DNA from: Aridibacter sp965216195
GTDB lineage: Bacteria; Acidobacteriota; Blastocatellia; Pyrinomonadales; Pyrinomonadaceae
Reading direction: 5' to 3'
Assembly: GCA_965216195.1 (NCBI GenBank)
Contig: OZ244151.1
Span: 1,860,001-1,924,000, forward strand
DNA: 64,000 nucleotides
Within the stretch, counting starts at the first letter, position 1. Every line of letters starts with the position of its first letter. A program made the position numbers and the translations under genes. A model generated the notes under the pieces. That model searched no databases, was not told where the DNA came from, and saw nothing but the letters and a program-made list of their open reading frames with translations. Shown piece after piece: positions 1-7,929 of the stretch.

Positions 1-372
1 ACTAGGTCTTTCGAGTCGACGCTAAATCCTTTCGTTTTCTTTGTATTGTTATCTTTGACGGTTCTCAGTTGGTATCTTGCAATATTCAGATTAAGCGGGC
101 TGGAACAACTTTATTTTATCGCGGGATTGTACTACCCATTATTTCTCTTGTTTGAAATATCCTACTTCACATTTTACACAGGCTCGAAACTTATCTTTAT
201 GCCCAGCCCGGAAGAGATCCTAGATGACACAAGTATACTTGCATTATTTTCCGCGTGTGATGCAAAGTCTAACAGGAGTTTGATCTCGATTGGTTTGAGC
301 ATCTTACATTGTTTTGCTTTGGCACTTTATTTGACCAATAAAGATTTAGATCTTCTTTCAACATTTTCGTAG
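1..372 (+). CDS. partial membrane protein, 5' end outside window
   Basis: The frame is open from base 1 to a TAG at 370-372, so the true start lies before the window; an internal TTG at 46 is not a convincing start. The visible 123 residues are very hydrophobic, with about three membrane segments (two near the visible N-terminus, one near the C-terminus) separated by a polar stretch containing MPSPEEILDD. I do not recognise the family. The codon use and AT-rich composition look like a real but lineage-specific gene. Confidence 0.5.
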   Translation, partial: TRSFESTLNPFVFFVLLSLTVLSWYLAIFRLSGLEQLYFIAGLYYPLFLLFEISYFTFYTGSKLIFMPSPEEILDDTSILALFSACDAKSNRSLISIGLSILHCFALALYLTNKDLDLLSTFS

Positions 373-500
373 TATTATCCCCTAAGGTATCTTGAACCCC
401 AGAGCTTGAGAAACACTTTAAGATTTTATAATATTGAAATTAATGTAAAGATTCGAATAACGAATCCAATCATTCTTTATTGAGGAGACAAATAAATAGT

Positions 501-857
501 ATGTCAGCAGTAGCAACACCAACTATCGAACTAACCGTGACGCCGAATGCGGCTGATGAGATTAAAAAATTTATGGCTGGCGAGGAAGATTTGCCGGAAA
601 CATCCGGACTTCGCGTGCGTGTGGTACCAGGCGGATGCTCGGGTTTTCAGTACAGCTTAAACATCGAAGAAGAATCGAAAGACGGCGACACGCTTATCGA
701 ACAGGAAGGCGTTAGACTCTTCGTTGATATGTTTTCAGGTCAGTATTTGAATGGAATTACGATTGACTACACGTCCAATATGATGGGCTCGGGATTTACG
801 TTTGATAATCCCAATGCCACGGGCGGCTGCGGTTGCGGAGAATCCTTCTCGGCTTAA
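501..857 (+). CDS. A-type iron-sulfur carrier (ErpA/IscA family)
   Basis: Product of 118 residues that assembles Fe-S clusters and passes them to apo-proteins in the cytoplasm. It carries the three invariant cysteines of the family, C46 (in GGCSGFQY) and the C-terminal pair C110/C112 (GGCGCGESF), and has the usual length. An in-frame TTG lies 21 bases upstream, but the ATG at 501 is preceded by GAGGAG and starts the conserved part, so I chose it. It stands alone and is closed by a strong terminator. Two Fe-S-rich respiratory complexes (Nar and ACIII) lie downstream in the window, but nothing links them to this gene beyond proximity. Confidence 0.93.
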   Translation: MSAVATPTIELTVTPNAADEIKKFMAGEEDLPETSGLRVRVVPGGCSGFQYSLNIEEESKDGDTLIEQEGVRLFVDMFSGQYLNGITIDYTSNMMGSGFTFDNPNATGGCGCGESFSA

Positions 858-886
858 TTAAAAACGTCCGTTGACAATAGTAGATT

Positions 887-921
887 CGGAGATGCTTTGC
901 GAGCGTCTCCGTTTTCTTTTT
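887..921 (+). terminator. Rho-independent terminator of the Fe-S carrier gene
   Basis: Nine-base-pair stem CGGAGATGC / GCGTCTCCG (one T-G pair) at 887-895 and 903-911, 7-base loop, followed by a T-rich run broken by one C (912-921). Confidence 0.85.
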
Positions 922-1382
922 GCCAGCATTTGGAACTCCTAACTTATTGAAACTGTCCTTTTAACATCCAAGGACAACTGAAGGAACGCAAAAGGTAGGC
1001 GGAGAAGATGGGCGGCGGGTGTAGTAGCCCGAGCTTGAGCGCGGACACCGATAATCGGAGTAAATTCGGGCAACTTAACGCCCTTCCTTACGACCGGACA
1101 AGGGCAAGGATCACCGTCCGCTGACAACCGGCACTTTCCTAAAATCTGGGCTGCTTCCGTTAACGAAACATCGATTTTTCTCGCTATCGGATTTGCATTC
1201 ACCCGCTATTTGTTGCACAATTCTTAAATCTTATTGCTGTTATCAATAAAACTGATACTTAAAAAATAATTATATAAAAAACGATTTGGTTAGAATTCTG
1301 GAACCATAGGACGTTTAGTCGTCTTTTTAAATAGGCGCGAAAAAGCGCTCATTCCTAAATCTACCCCCAATAGATATTCAAT
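922..1382. other. intergenic region, no convincing gene
   Basis: A 460-base gap. The minus strand holds an open frame of 87 codons (939-1202) beginning MNANPIARKIDVSLTEAAQ. It has no ribosome binding site, no membrane segment and no family I recognise, and its second half is arginine/alanine-rich like a random GC-rich frame; I leave it as doubtful. Bases 1230-1290 are AT-rich and could carry the promoter of the NlpC/P60 gene. Confidence 0.4.
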
Positions 1383-2048
1383 ATGTCAGCTAAGTTAAAA
1401 ATCGCCCTTTTCGCATCCGTTTGTCTCTTGTTCAGCTTTTTTGCGGCTCCTGACGCTACTGCTCAAAATCGAGAGAGAGTAGTGGGAAAGCCAAAACCAA
1501 GAGCAGAAAAACGTAAAACCCGGCCGACTACACAGATCCCTCCGTCACCAAGAGCACGAACATCAAGAGGTTTAACCAATAAAATTATTGTTGTTAAGAA
1601 TAAGAAAAACAACAAATCTCTCGTTAAAAAGACGGCGTTGTCCAGATCAAATAGATCGGATGTTTTTGGGGGAGTTGGTTCGTACAGCGCTACAACCCGA
1701 GCGCTTATGATGCAATCCATCCGCGCAAAACTGGGCGTTCGCTACAGAATGGGTACCTCCGGGCCCCGATCTTATGATTGCTCGGGTTTTGTTTGGCGGG
1801 TATTTAAAGAATCAGGAATCTCGTTTACAAGGACAAGCGCAAGGCAGTATTGGAGAACGTTTAAGCCGGTGTACGGCAATGACAGATACAAATTTGGCAC
1901 TCTCGTTTTCCTAAACCGTCTCGGCCATGTAGGAATCGTAGTTGACGAAAAGGGTTTCTATCATGCGTCGTCGAGCAGAGGCGTTATGTATTCGCCTTTC
2001 AAGGGATATTGGTCAAAACGTATCGTTGGTTATAGACGAGTCCAGTAG
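1383..2048 (+). CDS. secreted NlpC/P60 cysteine peptidase
   Basis: 221 residues. An N-terminal signal peptide (hydrophobic stretch about 6-21, cleavage near ATAQ) is followed by a basic, low-complexity linker rich in Lys/Arg/Pro (30-90) and a C-terminal NlpC/P60 domain. The catalytic set is visible: C133 in YDCSGF, H182 in GHVGIV and H194 in FYHAS. Family members cut peptidoglycan stem peptides in the periplasm, typically the D-Glu-(m)DAP bond. The very basic linker could bind wall polymer; this is inference. Monocistronic, followed by a strong terminator. Confidence 0.9.
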   Translation: MSAKLKIALFASVCLLFSFFAAPDATAQNRERVVGKPKPRAEKRKTRPTTQIPPSPRARTSRGLTNKIIVVKNKKNNKSLVKKTALSRSNRSDVFGGVGSYSATTRALMMQSIRAKLGVRYRMGTSGPRSYDCSGFVWRVFKESGISFTRTSARQYWRTFKPVYGNDRYKFGTLVFLNRLGHVGIVVDEKGFYHASSSRGVMYSPFKGYWSKRIVGYRRVQ

Positions 2049-2066
2049 TAAATTAACAACCGAAAC

Positions 2067-2101
2067 AAAAGAAGCCGCGTCATTAGCGGCTTCTTTTTTT
2101 T
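2067..2101. terminator. bidirectional terminator between NlpC/P60 and porin genes
   Basis: Perfect 8-bp stem GAAGCCGC / GCGGCTTC (2071-2078, 2086-2093), 7-base loop, T-run on the plus side and A-run on the left. It can therefore end both the plus-strand peptidase gene and the minus-strand porin gene, which converge here. Confidence 0.85.
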
Positions 2102-2128
2102 AGTTACATCCTAACCCGCTGTTCCGAA

Positions 2129-3652
2129 TCAGAACGAGTATTTCCCGGCTAGATTGATGTGGTTTGAAGATCGCTCCCCGCTTTGCACGTACATCGTTTG
2201 AAGCCTACGGAATTCCGCACCAAACGAAAGCTGCTTGTTGATCTTGTAAATCGCATCAAACGCGTAGCCGAAGTTACGGGTTCTAAAGTTCCGATTGCTA
2301 AGGCTAATCAGGTCGAGGTTTCGAGGGTCGTCGATTCCCGTTGAAGCGTATAGCGTCAAACGGTCATCCAGAGTCGGTAAATTCCAACCCAGCTGTATCC
2401 AGCCTCCTTGTGTTCTAATACCGCGAACGCCGGGCGTCATACCGCCACCATCAAAGTCGGTGTTGTAGCCCTGAAAGATTCCCGCCTGGAAACCCCCCAG
2501 ATTCTCTCCTAAAAAAGCTTCTCCCTTCGCTGTTACACGTTTAACGATCGGAAAATTCCAATCAACCGCTACGCCATAGGAATTAATGTCGTCAGCAACA
2601 AACGCATTCGAAACTCTTGAGCGACCAAAATGCCCCGCAACTCCAATCGATCCAGCGCCTTTCGTTCCAAACCAATTGCCATTCGAATAGGAAAATCGGC
2701 TTTGCAAAAATGGCATTTTAGAGGCTGATCCTGAGCTCGGCTGCAGAAGTGTTGGCGTTGCCCCGCCCCTCGGAAAATCGCCTGTACCCGGTGCCAAAAC
2801 AGCACCCTGCCATTTGAAATGTTTGCCTAGTTTTTGTTCAACTCGAAATTGCGGAAGTCTTGCCCAGGGATTACCGGCGGCAGCAAATTGTGGTATTGCG
2901 GCTGCTGCGAGCGACGTCGGACTATTTGGAGCAAACAGCATCCAATCCTGCCCGACAATCATCCGTGTGCGTTCCCAATCAAATTGAGCTTTGGCAACAC
3001 GCAAGCGGATCACGCCCATATTTTCGCCGACGCCGACGCCAGGAAAACCGCCGTAGAAATCTGCCTCAACTACACCAGTAACGTTTGCATTGCCGAGTTT
3101 TCCCCCCGTAATTCGGACACCAAGGCGCGTCTGGCGAGCGCTCGCACCCGAATTACCTGAAGGATTTGGGGTTGCCCAAAGGGGATCGTCAGTGTTATTC
3201 GTTCCGCTGCTATTGGCAAAAGCATTGAAAAAGATTATTCCGTAAGGCGTAATTCGATATTTACCTACGTCAACGCTTAGGTCCTTCTTCGGTGCCGAGG
3301 TCGTTGTTGCTGCCACGGGTACCGCGGCTTTCTTCCCGCCAGGGACTTTTTCGACTATAGAAGATTGCGCGACAGTGTTTGATGTTTTGGAGGTTTTCTC
3401 TCGTGCCAGAGATTTCTTAAGCGCATCAAGTTCGGCACGCATCGCCTTAACCTGCGCTTCAAGTTGTTTTACTTTTTCGTTTACCTTTTCCTTTTTTTCG
3501 CTCTTCCCAACTCCTTCCTTTTTCGCCGTTTTCTCTACTTTTTTTCCGGTGCTCTCCGTTGCTTCATCAGGAATGAATTTCTGCGCGGATGCGCAAATTC
3601 CCAGACTGCTAATTAAAAATAATGTTAAAGAAATCTTATAAAAATATTTCAT
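2129..3652 (-). CDS. outer-membrane porin with N-terminal coiled coil (DcaP-like)
   Basis: 507 residues. Signal peptide (1-23, ends ASAQ), then a Lys/Glu-rich segment with a short heptad coiled coil (about 55-95, EKVKQLEAQVKAMRAELDAL), and from about 125 a beta-barrel with many aromatic and Gly/Asn residues, ending in Phe (LAGKYSF), the usual outer-membrane barrel signal. This is the layout of DcaP-type trimeric porins, whose periplasmic coiled coil helps trimerise. It is the last gene after narK1-narK2-DUF7009, with a 55-base gap, so it may be co-transcribed and let nitrate or nitrite cross the outer membrane; that role is inference. Confidence 0.8.
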   Translation of the reverse strand: MKYFYKISLTLFLISSLGICASAQKFIPDEATESTGKKVEKTAKKEGVGKSEKKEKVNEKVKQLEAQVKAMRAELDALKKSLAREKTSKTSNTVAQSSIVEKVPGGKKAAVPVAATTTSAPKKDLSVDVGKYRITPYGIIFFNAFANSSGTNNTDDPLWATPNPSGNSGASARQTRLGVRITGGKLGNANVTGVVEADFYGGFPGVGVGENMGVIRLRVAKAQFDWERTRMIVGQDWMLFAPNSPTSLAAAAIPQFAAAGNPWARLPQFRVEQKLGKHFKWQGAVLAPGTGDFPRGGATPTLLQPSSGSASKMPFLQSRFSYSNGNWFGTKGAGSIGVAGHFGRSRVSNAFVADDINSYGVAVDWNFPIVKRVTAKGEAFLGENLGGFQAGIFQGYNTDFDGGGMTPGVRGIRTQGGWIQLGWNLPTLDDRLTLYASTGIDDPRNLDLISLSNRNFRTRNFGYAFDAIYKINKQLSFGAEFRRLQTMYVQSGERSSNHINLAGKYSF

Positions 3653-3707
3653 GATAGGTACCTCAAATTGTTAAAGATCAGTAAATAAGATGCCTTTCCG
3701 GCACCAA

Positions 3708-4091
3708 CTAGGCGTGTTGCGCCTTTGGATGCGGGTAATTATCGCTTTCGTCCTCGCCTTCCCGCTCTGTCAAACAAACAAAATCCTTTTCAACTAAAAT
3801 GCTCAAACTCTCTTCGCCAACGAGTCTCTGTATTGCGTCAAAACCTACCTGCTCGAAACCCGTCCAACTTTGAGCAACACTTGCAGGAACAAAAACGGTG
3901 ATTTTTCCGTTATCGAATTCCGTGGTAACCCGGTTGCTCTCATCACTCGAAATCAGGGAGTACGTCAATTTATTATGTTCACTCGAGCCGAACTCAATCG
4001 AATCGGTCACCTTACCTTTCTTGCCGAATTCTTCAACCTCGCCTTTTGTTAAGCGTAGTCTTAAAGAATTTCCTTTAATCCGTAATTTCAT
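3708..4091 (-). CDS. DUF7009 family protein
   Basis: 127 residues starting MKLRIKGNSLRLRLTKGEVE, which I recognise as the start of the DUF7009 family. The frame is open 45 bases further upstream, but that part runs into hairpin repeats and does not belong to the family, so I take the ATG at 4091. Predicted soluble, all-beta N-terminal half, acidic C-terminus with EREGEDESD. The function is unknown. It sits between a NarK transporter and a porin, which suggests a small accessory role in nitrate handling, but nothing in the sequence shows this. Confidence 0.7.
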   Translation of the reverse strand: MKLRIKGNSLRLRLTKGEVEEFGKKGKVTDSIEFGSSEHNKLTYSLISSDESNRVTTEFDNGKITVFVPASVAQSWTGFEQVGFDAIQRLVGEESLSILVEKDFVCLTEREGEDESDNYPHPKAQHA

Positions 4092-4112
4092 ATTTTCTTT
4101 TTGCTGAGGTGC

Positions 4113-4206
4113 GGAATGGCTGAGCCATTCCGGCAATTTATCTTCCCACTCGGCGAGGCTGAGCCTCGTCTCAAGCGTGAGCGAAGTTACCGCGAGTCTT
4201 AGACTC
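4113..4206. repeat. cluster of three short perfect hairpins
   Basis: Three palindromes in a row: GGAATGGC-TGA-GCCATTCC (4113-4131), CGAGGC-TGA-GCCTCG (4154-4168) and GAGTC-TTA-GACTC (4194-4206). The first two share the core GGC-TGA-GCC or GC-TGA-GC. They lie between narK2 and the DUF7009 gene, with no T-run, so they are not ordinary terminators; they may stabilise or process the operon mRNA. Confidence 0.6.
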
Positions 4207-4269
4207 CCCGCACATCGGCAGCACAGCCGCTTTTTTAAAAATCAAATTCCAAATACCAGGGAGGCGACC

Positions 4270-5880
4270 TTAAGGGTTCTTATACTCAGCCTTCGGGCCG
4301 AGATAAAACCACCAGTTCAAAATCGCACACAGCACGTAAAATGCCGCGAAACCATACATAGCGTATTCCGGTGTGGTCGCTTTCATTTGTTCGCCGATCA
4401 CCTGCGGAATTATGAACGCACCATAAGCCGCGACCGCCGATGTCCAACCCAAAGCGGGTCCTCTTTGTTCCTCATTGAAAATCACGCCGATCGTGCGAAA
4501 AGTCGAACCGTTTCCAATTCCTGTGGCGGTAAACAGAATCACGAGCAACACGAAAAACGGTATGAAATAATCCTGCGGCGTTGGCGATTGATATGCGAGA
4601 TTTGCAAAATATCCGACTCCAATTGAGCAGATAACCATAACGATTGCAACAATTTGCGTTACGATAGCTCCGCCCGTTTTATCCGAAATCCAGCCGCCGA
4701 CGGGTCTAATCAAAGCCCCGATAAATGCTCCAACCCAAACGTACATAAAGGTTGCCGGACCGTTTGGATTCGGCGTATCGTGCGTCATCACGCCGTCAAC
4801 CATCAAATGCTGAACGCCAAAAATAAACTTAATCGAAAGCCCGACCGCTGCCGCAAAACCTATAAACGAACCAAACGTCATCGTGTAGATGATCGTCATC
4901 ACCCACGTATGTTTATTGCCAAAAATCTTGTATTGGCGATTGAGACTGTTTTTGATTGCCCCGGGCGAAAGAGCCTTCAATGCAAAAAGCGTCGCGGCAA
5001 TTACAGCCGGAAGTACGATCCATTTCACCCAGGTGTATCCGCCAAAGGTCAGTATGAAATAGAGCCCGATCGCCGCTGCCAAAAATGCGATTAGCAAAAG
5101 CCAGGCGATGCGTCCAAACGAAACTAACGGGTTTTTTATGTCCGGCGAAACCGATTCGGTTTTTATGTTGTTCATAAAAAACCAACCGAGAAAGGCGAGC
5201 GGGATCAGCCAAAGCATCCATAGCCAACCGGCGTTTGCAAGCCACGTTTCTGAGCCCGCAGCGATGCGTTTGAAGATCGTCCCGCTATTGCTTTTAAGGA
5301 TCATTGAATCGCCGCTCAGGCTTCCCAACAAAGGAAATGTCATTACGAGCGGGATCAAGATCTGCATCGTTGTAACGCCAAAATTTCCCAGACCTGCGTT
5401 CATTCCAAGGGCGTAACCTTGTTTCCTTTTCGGATAAAAAAAGCTGATGTTGCTCATCGAGGAGGCGAAGTTTCCACCGCCAAAACCCGAAAGCAATGCC
5501 AATATCTGAAATACCCAAAGCGGTGTTTCGGGGTTTTGAAGGGCGATTGCCGCTCCCAGCGACGGAATCATCAAAAGTGCGGTCGTGAAAAAAATCGTAT
5601 TTCGCCCGCCGGCAAGACGTATAAAAAACGAACTCGGAATTCTTAAAGTAGCACCGGTTAAACCCGCGATTGCCGTTAAAGTAAAAAGTTCGCCTTGGTC
5701 AAACGGAAAACCGAGGTTTTTCATTTGAACCGTGATGATTCCCCACATCAGCCAGACGGCAAAACCTACGAGCAGACTCGGAATCGAGATCCAAAGGTTG
5801 CGGTTCGCAATTTTTTTACCCTTCGACTCCCAAAACTGCTCGTCTTCAATGTCCCATTTTTCGATGTTGATTTTGCTCAT
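4270..5880 (-). CDS. narK2: nitrate/nitrite transporter, NarK2-type (MFS)
   Basis: 536 residues, about 12-14 membrane segments, inner membrane. It shows the nitrate-porter signature: the stretch GGGNFASSMSNISFFYPKRK, the following GMNAGLGNFG and a second glycine-rich repeat GIGNGSTFRTIG in the C-terminal half. R80 (in GATLRIPSSF) and the Arg in GALIRPVGG correspond to the pair that binds nitrate in E. coli NarK. It is longer than NarK (about 460), with an extended soluble N-terminus of 27 residues and inserts between membrane segments. It follows narK1; tandem NarK1/NarK2 pairs (fused in Paracoccus) combine nitrate/proton symport with nitrate/nitrite exchange. Assignment of the exchanger type is from family knowledge. 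Confidence 0.9.
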   Translation of the reverse strand: MSKINIEKWDIEDEQFWESKGKKIANRNLWISIPSLLVGFAVWLMWGIITVQMKNLGFPFDQGELFTLTAIAGLTGATLRIPSSFFIRLAGGRNTIFFTTALLMIPSLGAAIALQNPETPLWVFQILALLSGFGGGNFASSMSNISFFYPKRKQGYALGMNAGLGNFGVTTMQILIPLVMTFPLLGSLSGDSMILKSNSGTIFKRIAAGSETWLANAGWLWMLWLIPLAFLGWFFMNNIKTESVSPDIKNPLVSFGRIAWLLLIAFLAAAIGLYFILTFGGYTWVKWIVLPAVIAATLFALKALSPGAIKNSLNRQYKIFGNKHTWVMTIIYTMTFGSFIGFAAAVGLSIKFIFGVQHLMVDGVMTHDTPNPNGPATFMYVWVGAFIGALIRPVGGWISDKTGGAIVTQIVAIVMVICSIGVGYFANLAYQSPTPQDYFIPFFVLLVILFTATGIGNGSTFRTIGVIFNEEQRGPALGWTSAVAAYGAFIIPQVIGEQMKATTPEYAMYGFAAFYVLCAILNWWFYLGPKAEYKNP

Positions 5881-5918
5881 AAATTATCCAAACTAAGAAA
5901 AGTTTCCGGGGCTATAAT

Positions 5919-5977
5919 GCGGAAGCCCACACGAAGTAGGGGCGTAGAGACACACTTACTTCGTGCGTGTTTCTGCA
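5919..5977. repeat. R1 repeat cluster C1 (forward + reverse copy)
   Basis: A degenerate forward copy (TGCGGAAGCCCACACGAAG..., 5919-5945) and a full reverse copy (GACACACTTACTTCGTGCG..., 5949-5977) form an inverted pair between narK1 and narK2. This is the only R1 cluster outside the 44-53 kb region. In the mRNA the two copies would fold into one long hairpin just upstream of the narK2 start (5880). Confidence 0.75.
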
Positions 5978-6011
5978 TTTCGATGTTCCTTCAAAATATA
6001 TACCCACGTGC

Positions 6012-7499
6012 TTACTTCTCGATCTTCCTCATCAATTCCGGTTCTTTACTCTTCATCATTTTCTGAATAACCGAATGCATCCAGAAGAGACAAACCGCCG
6101 AGAGGAAAAACATAAACATCCAGGCACTCGTCCAAAGTCCTGTCCCATCAAGCAAATAACCAAAAATTATCGGACTGAAAAATCCGCCCAAGCCGCCCAA
6201 AACGCCGACCATTCCGCCGACCACACCGACTTCCTCCGGAAAGTACTCCGGGATGTGTTTATAGACAGCCGCTTTGCCGATGCCCCAAATACTACCGATC
6301 AAAATCACGAGCACTGCAAACACCCAAACATTCGCCTGAAAGAAAATCTTTGTAACGCCCTTGGCGAGGAGTTCTTTTCGTTTTACAGTTTGCCCTTCCT
6401 CTACTATCGCTTCCTGCCAGACTTCCTTTGTCGGGAAAACGAGTGTTTGATCATCGATATTGTCGAGTTTTCCTTCCTTGAGTTTTACGGGATAAGTTGC
6501 ATCTCCCACGGTAATCGAATTTTCGGTTACCTCTGTCACCGTACCGTCTCGTTTGGCAATAACACCTTTACCAGGCGAGGTGATTTCCATTTTTGGGATG
6601 ATCAATAGGAAGGAGATCAAAACGGAAGATGCGAGCACCCAATACATCACTTTTCTGCCGCCGAAAAAATCACTCATCCAGCCGCCGAGTGCCCGAATTA
6701 CACCCGAAGGAAAACTAAAACAAGCCGCAAGAAAACCTGCGGTTACGAGCGGAAGATAATAAACGTTTACAAAATACGGAACTAGCCATTGCGAGAAAGC
6801 AACGAAGCAGCCGAACACTAAAAAGTAATAGAGTCCAAAACGCCAAACTCTTATGTTTTTAAGCGGCTCAAGCTGCCCCTTCAAAGTTTTTGTGCTCGAT
6901 TTTGGTTTCTTATTTGTCGTAAACAAAAAGAAAATCACTCCCATCGCCACTAACGCCGCCGCATAAACTACGGGCAGTGTTCGCCAGCCTTCAAGATTCG
7001 CCCCGTTATTTGTGAAGTAATTGAGAAGCGTCGGTCCAAGCAGTGTTGTAAGTGCGGCTCCGGCGTTTCCCGCACCAAAAATCCCGAGTGCCAAACCCTG
7101 CCGTTCTTTTGGAAACCAAACCGATGTGTAGGCGATGCCTATCGAAAAACTTACGCCCGCCAGTCCAAATCCAAAACTGCACAATGCAAACGCCCAATAC
7201 GAATTCGCAAACGACAAAAGAAACATCGGAATCGCACAGATGATCAATAACGCCGCAAAAATCGGTTTGCCACCGAACTTATCTGTCAGGATTCCTGCCG
7301 GAAGCCGGAAGATCGAACCCGTTAAAACGGGAATTCCCATAAGCCAGCCGATCTCGGTCACGCCCCAATTAAAAACTTGGTTCGAGGTTAAAAAAGTTAC
7401 AAGAACACCATTAAGCATCCACGCCGCAAAGCAGATCGTGAACGCCAATGTGTTCATAAAAAGTATTCTGTTTGCACCCTTCGGTGTCTTCGTTTCCAT
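6012..7499 (-). CDS. narK1: nitrate transporter, NarK1-type MFS with periplasmic insert
   Basis: 495 residues of the nitrate porter branch of the MFS. Signature features are the Arg R65 in FRLPAG, GFGLAGVSFSIGIAYTSVWF, FGAGNAGAAL and the second Arg R269 in SGVIRALGGW. Family members of this type import nitrate with protons. Between membrane helix 9 (about 284-302) and helix 10 (from 389) lies an extra hydrophilic stretch of about 85 residues (303-388), containing GKGVIAKRDGTVTEV. By topology it faces the periplasm, and its alternating hydrophobic pattern looks like a small beta-barrel or sandwich-hybrid fold. First gene of a likely narK1-narK2-DUF7009-porin unit. Confidence 0.9.
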   Translation of the reverse strand: METKTPKGANRILFMNTLAFTICFAAWMLNGVLVTFLTSNQVFNWGVTEIGWLMGIPVLTGSIFRLPAGILTDKFGGKPIFAALLIICAIPMFLLSFANSYWAFALCSFGFGLAGVSFSIGIAYTSVWFPKERQGLALGIFGAGNAGAALTTLLGPTLLNYFTNNGANLEGWRTLPVVYAAALVAMGVIFFLFTTNKKPKSSTKTLKGQLEPLKNIRVWRFGLYYFLVFGCFVAFSQWLVPYFVNVYYLPLVTAGFLAACFSFPSGVIRALGGWMSDFFGGRKVMYWVLASSVLISFLLIIPKMEITSPGKGVIAKRDGTVTEVTENSITVGDATYPVKLKEGKLDNIDDQTLVFPTKEVWQEAIVEEGQTVKRKELLAKGVTKIFFQANVWVFAVLVILIGSIWGIGKAAVYKHIPEYFPEEVGVVGGMVGVLGGLGGFFSPIIFGYLLDGTGLWTSAWMFMFFLSAVCLFWMHSVIQKMMKSKEPELMRKIEK

Positions 7500-7620
7500 A
7501 GAAATTTAGTGTTTTTTTAAGTAGCCATGAAAAAAAAGTTAATTAAATATCGATTTCACAAATAATATCGGCTCAGTAATAATCAGTTGCTTACTTTCCA
7601 AATGCGATGACGTTTTCTCT

Positions 7621-7834
7621 AAGCTTCGGCAGAAGCCGTAAGAAGGTAGCCAGTGGTGAAGCGAAATGAAATGAAGCGTAACCTCTGGTTAGCGTCAATC
7701 GGTCGTTTTAGCTCTGAAAAGAGCGACAGAAGTTTTGCTGCACTCCTCGCGGAGTGCGAATCTCCTTTTCGATTTGTCCAGAGGTTCGCTTCGCTCCACC
7801 TATGGCTACCTTCTTAAAACGGCTCCGCCGCTTA
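7621..7834. repeat. large structured inverted-repeat element (cloverleaf-like)
   Basis: The 430-base gap between actF and narK1 holds one folded element. Outer arms: TAAGAAGGTAGCCA...AACCTCTGG (7639-7688) pairs imperfectly with CCAGAGGTT...TGGCTACCTTCTTA (7778-7816), and the pairing extends outward (AAGC...CCG with CGG...GCTT). Inside are two hairpins, GCTCT-GAAA-AGAGC near 7710-7724 and CACTCC-TCGC-GGAGTG (7741-7756). The result is a multi-branched stem of about 210 bases. It has no open frame. It could be a MITE-like mobile repeat or a structured RNA; I cannot tell which. The remaining bases of the gap are AT-rich, without a recognised site. Confidence 0.6.
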
Positions 7835-7929
7835 TAACCTAAAAACGACAAATCAAATCTCCAATTTTCAATGAGCCTAAATAAAAGAATTACGAAACTG
7901 TTTTCGAGTACTTATCACAAAAATTTGCA

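Noticed and set aside
939..1202. Minus-strand 87-codon frame
   Set aside because: No ribosome site, no recognised domain, and random-looking composition; kept only as a doubtful note.
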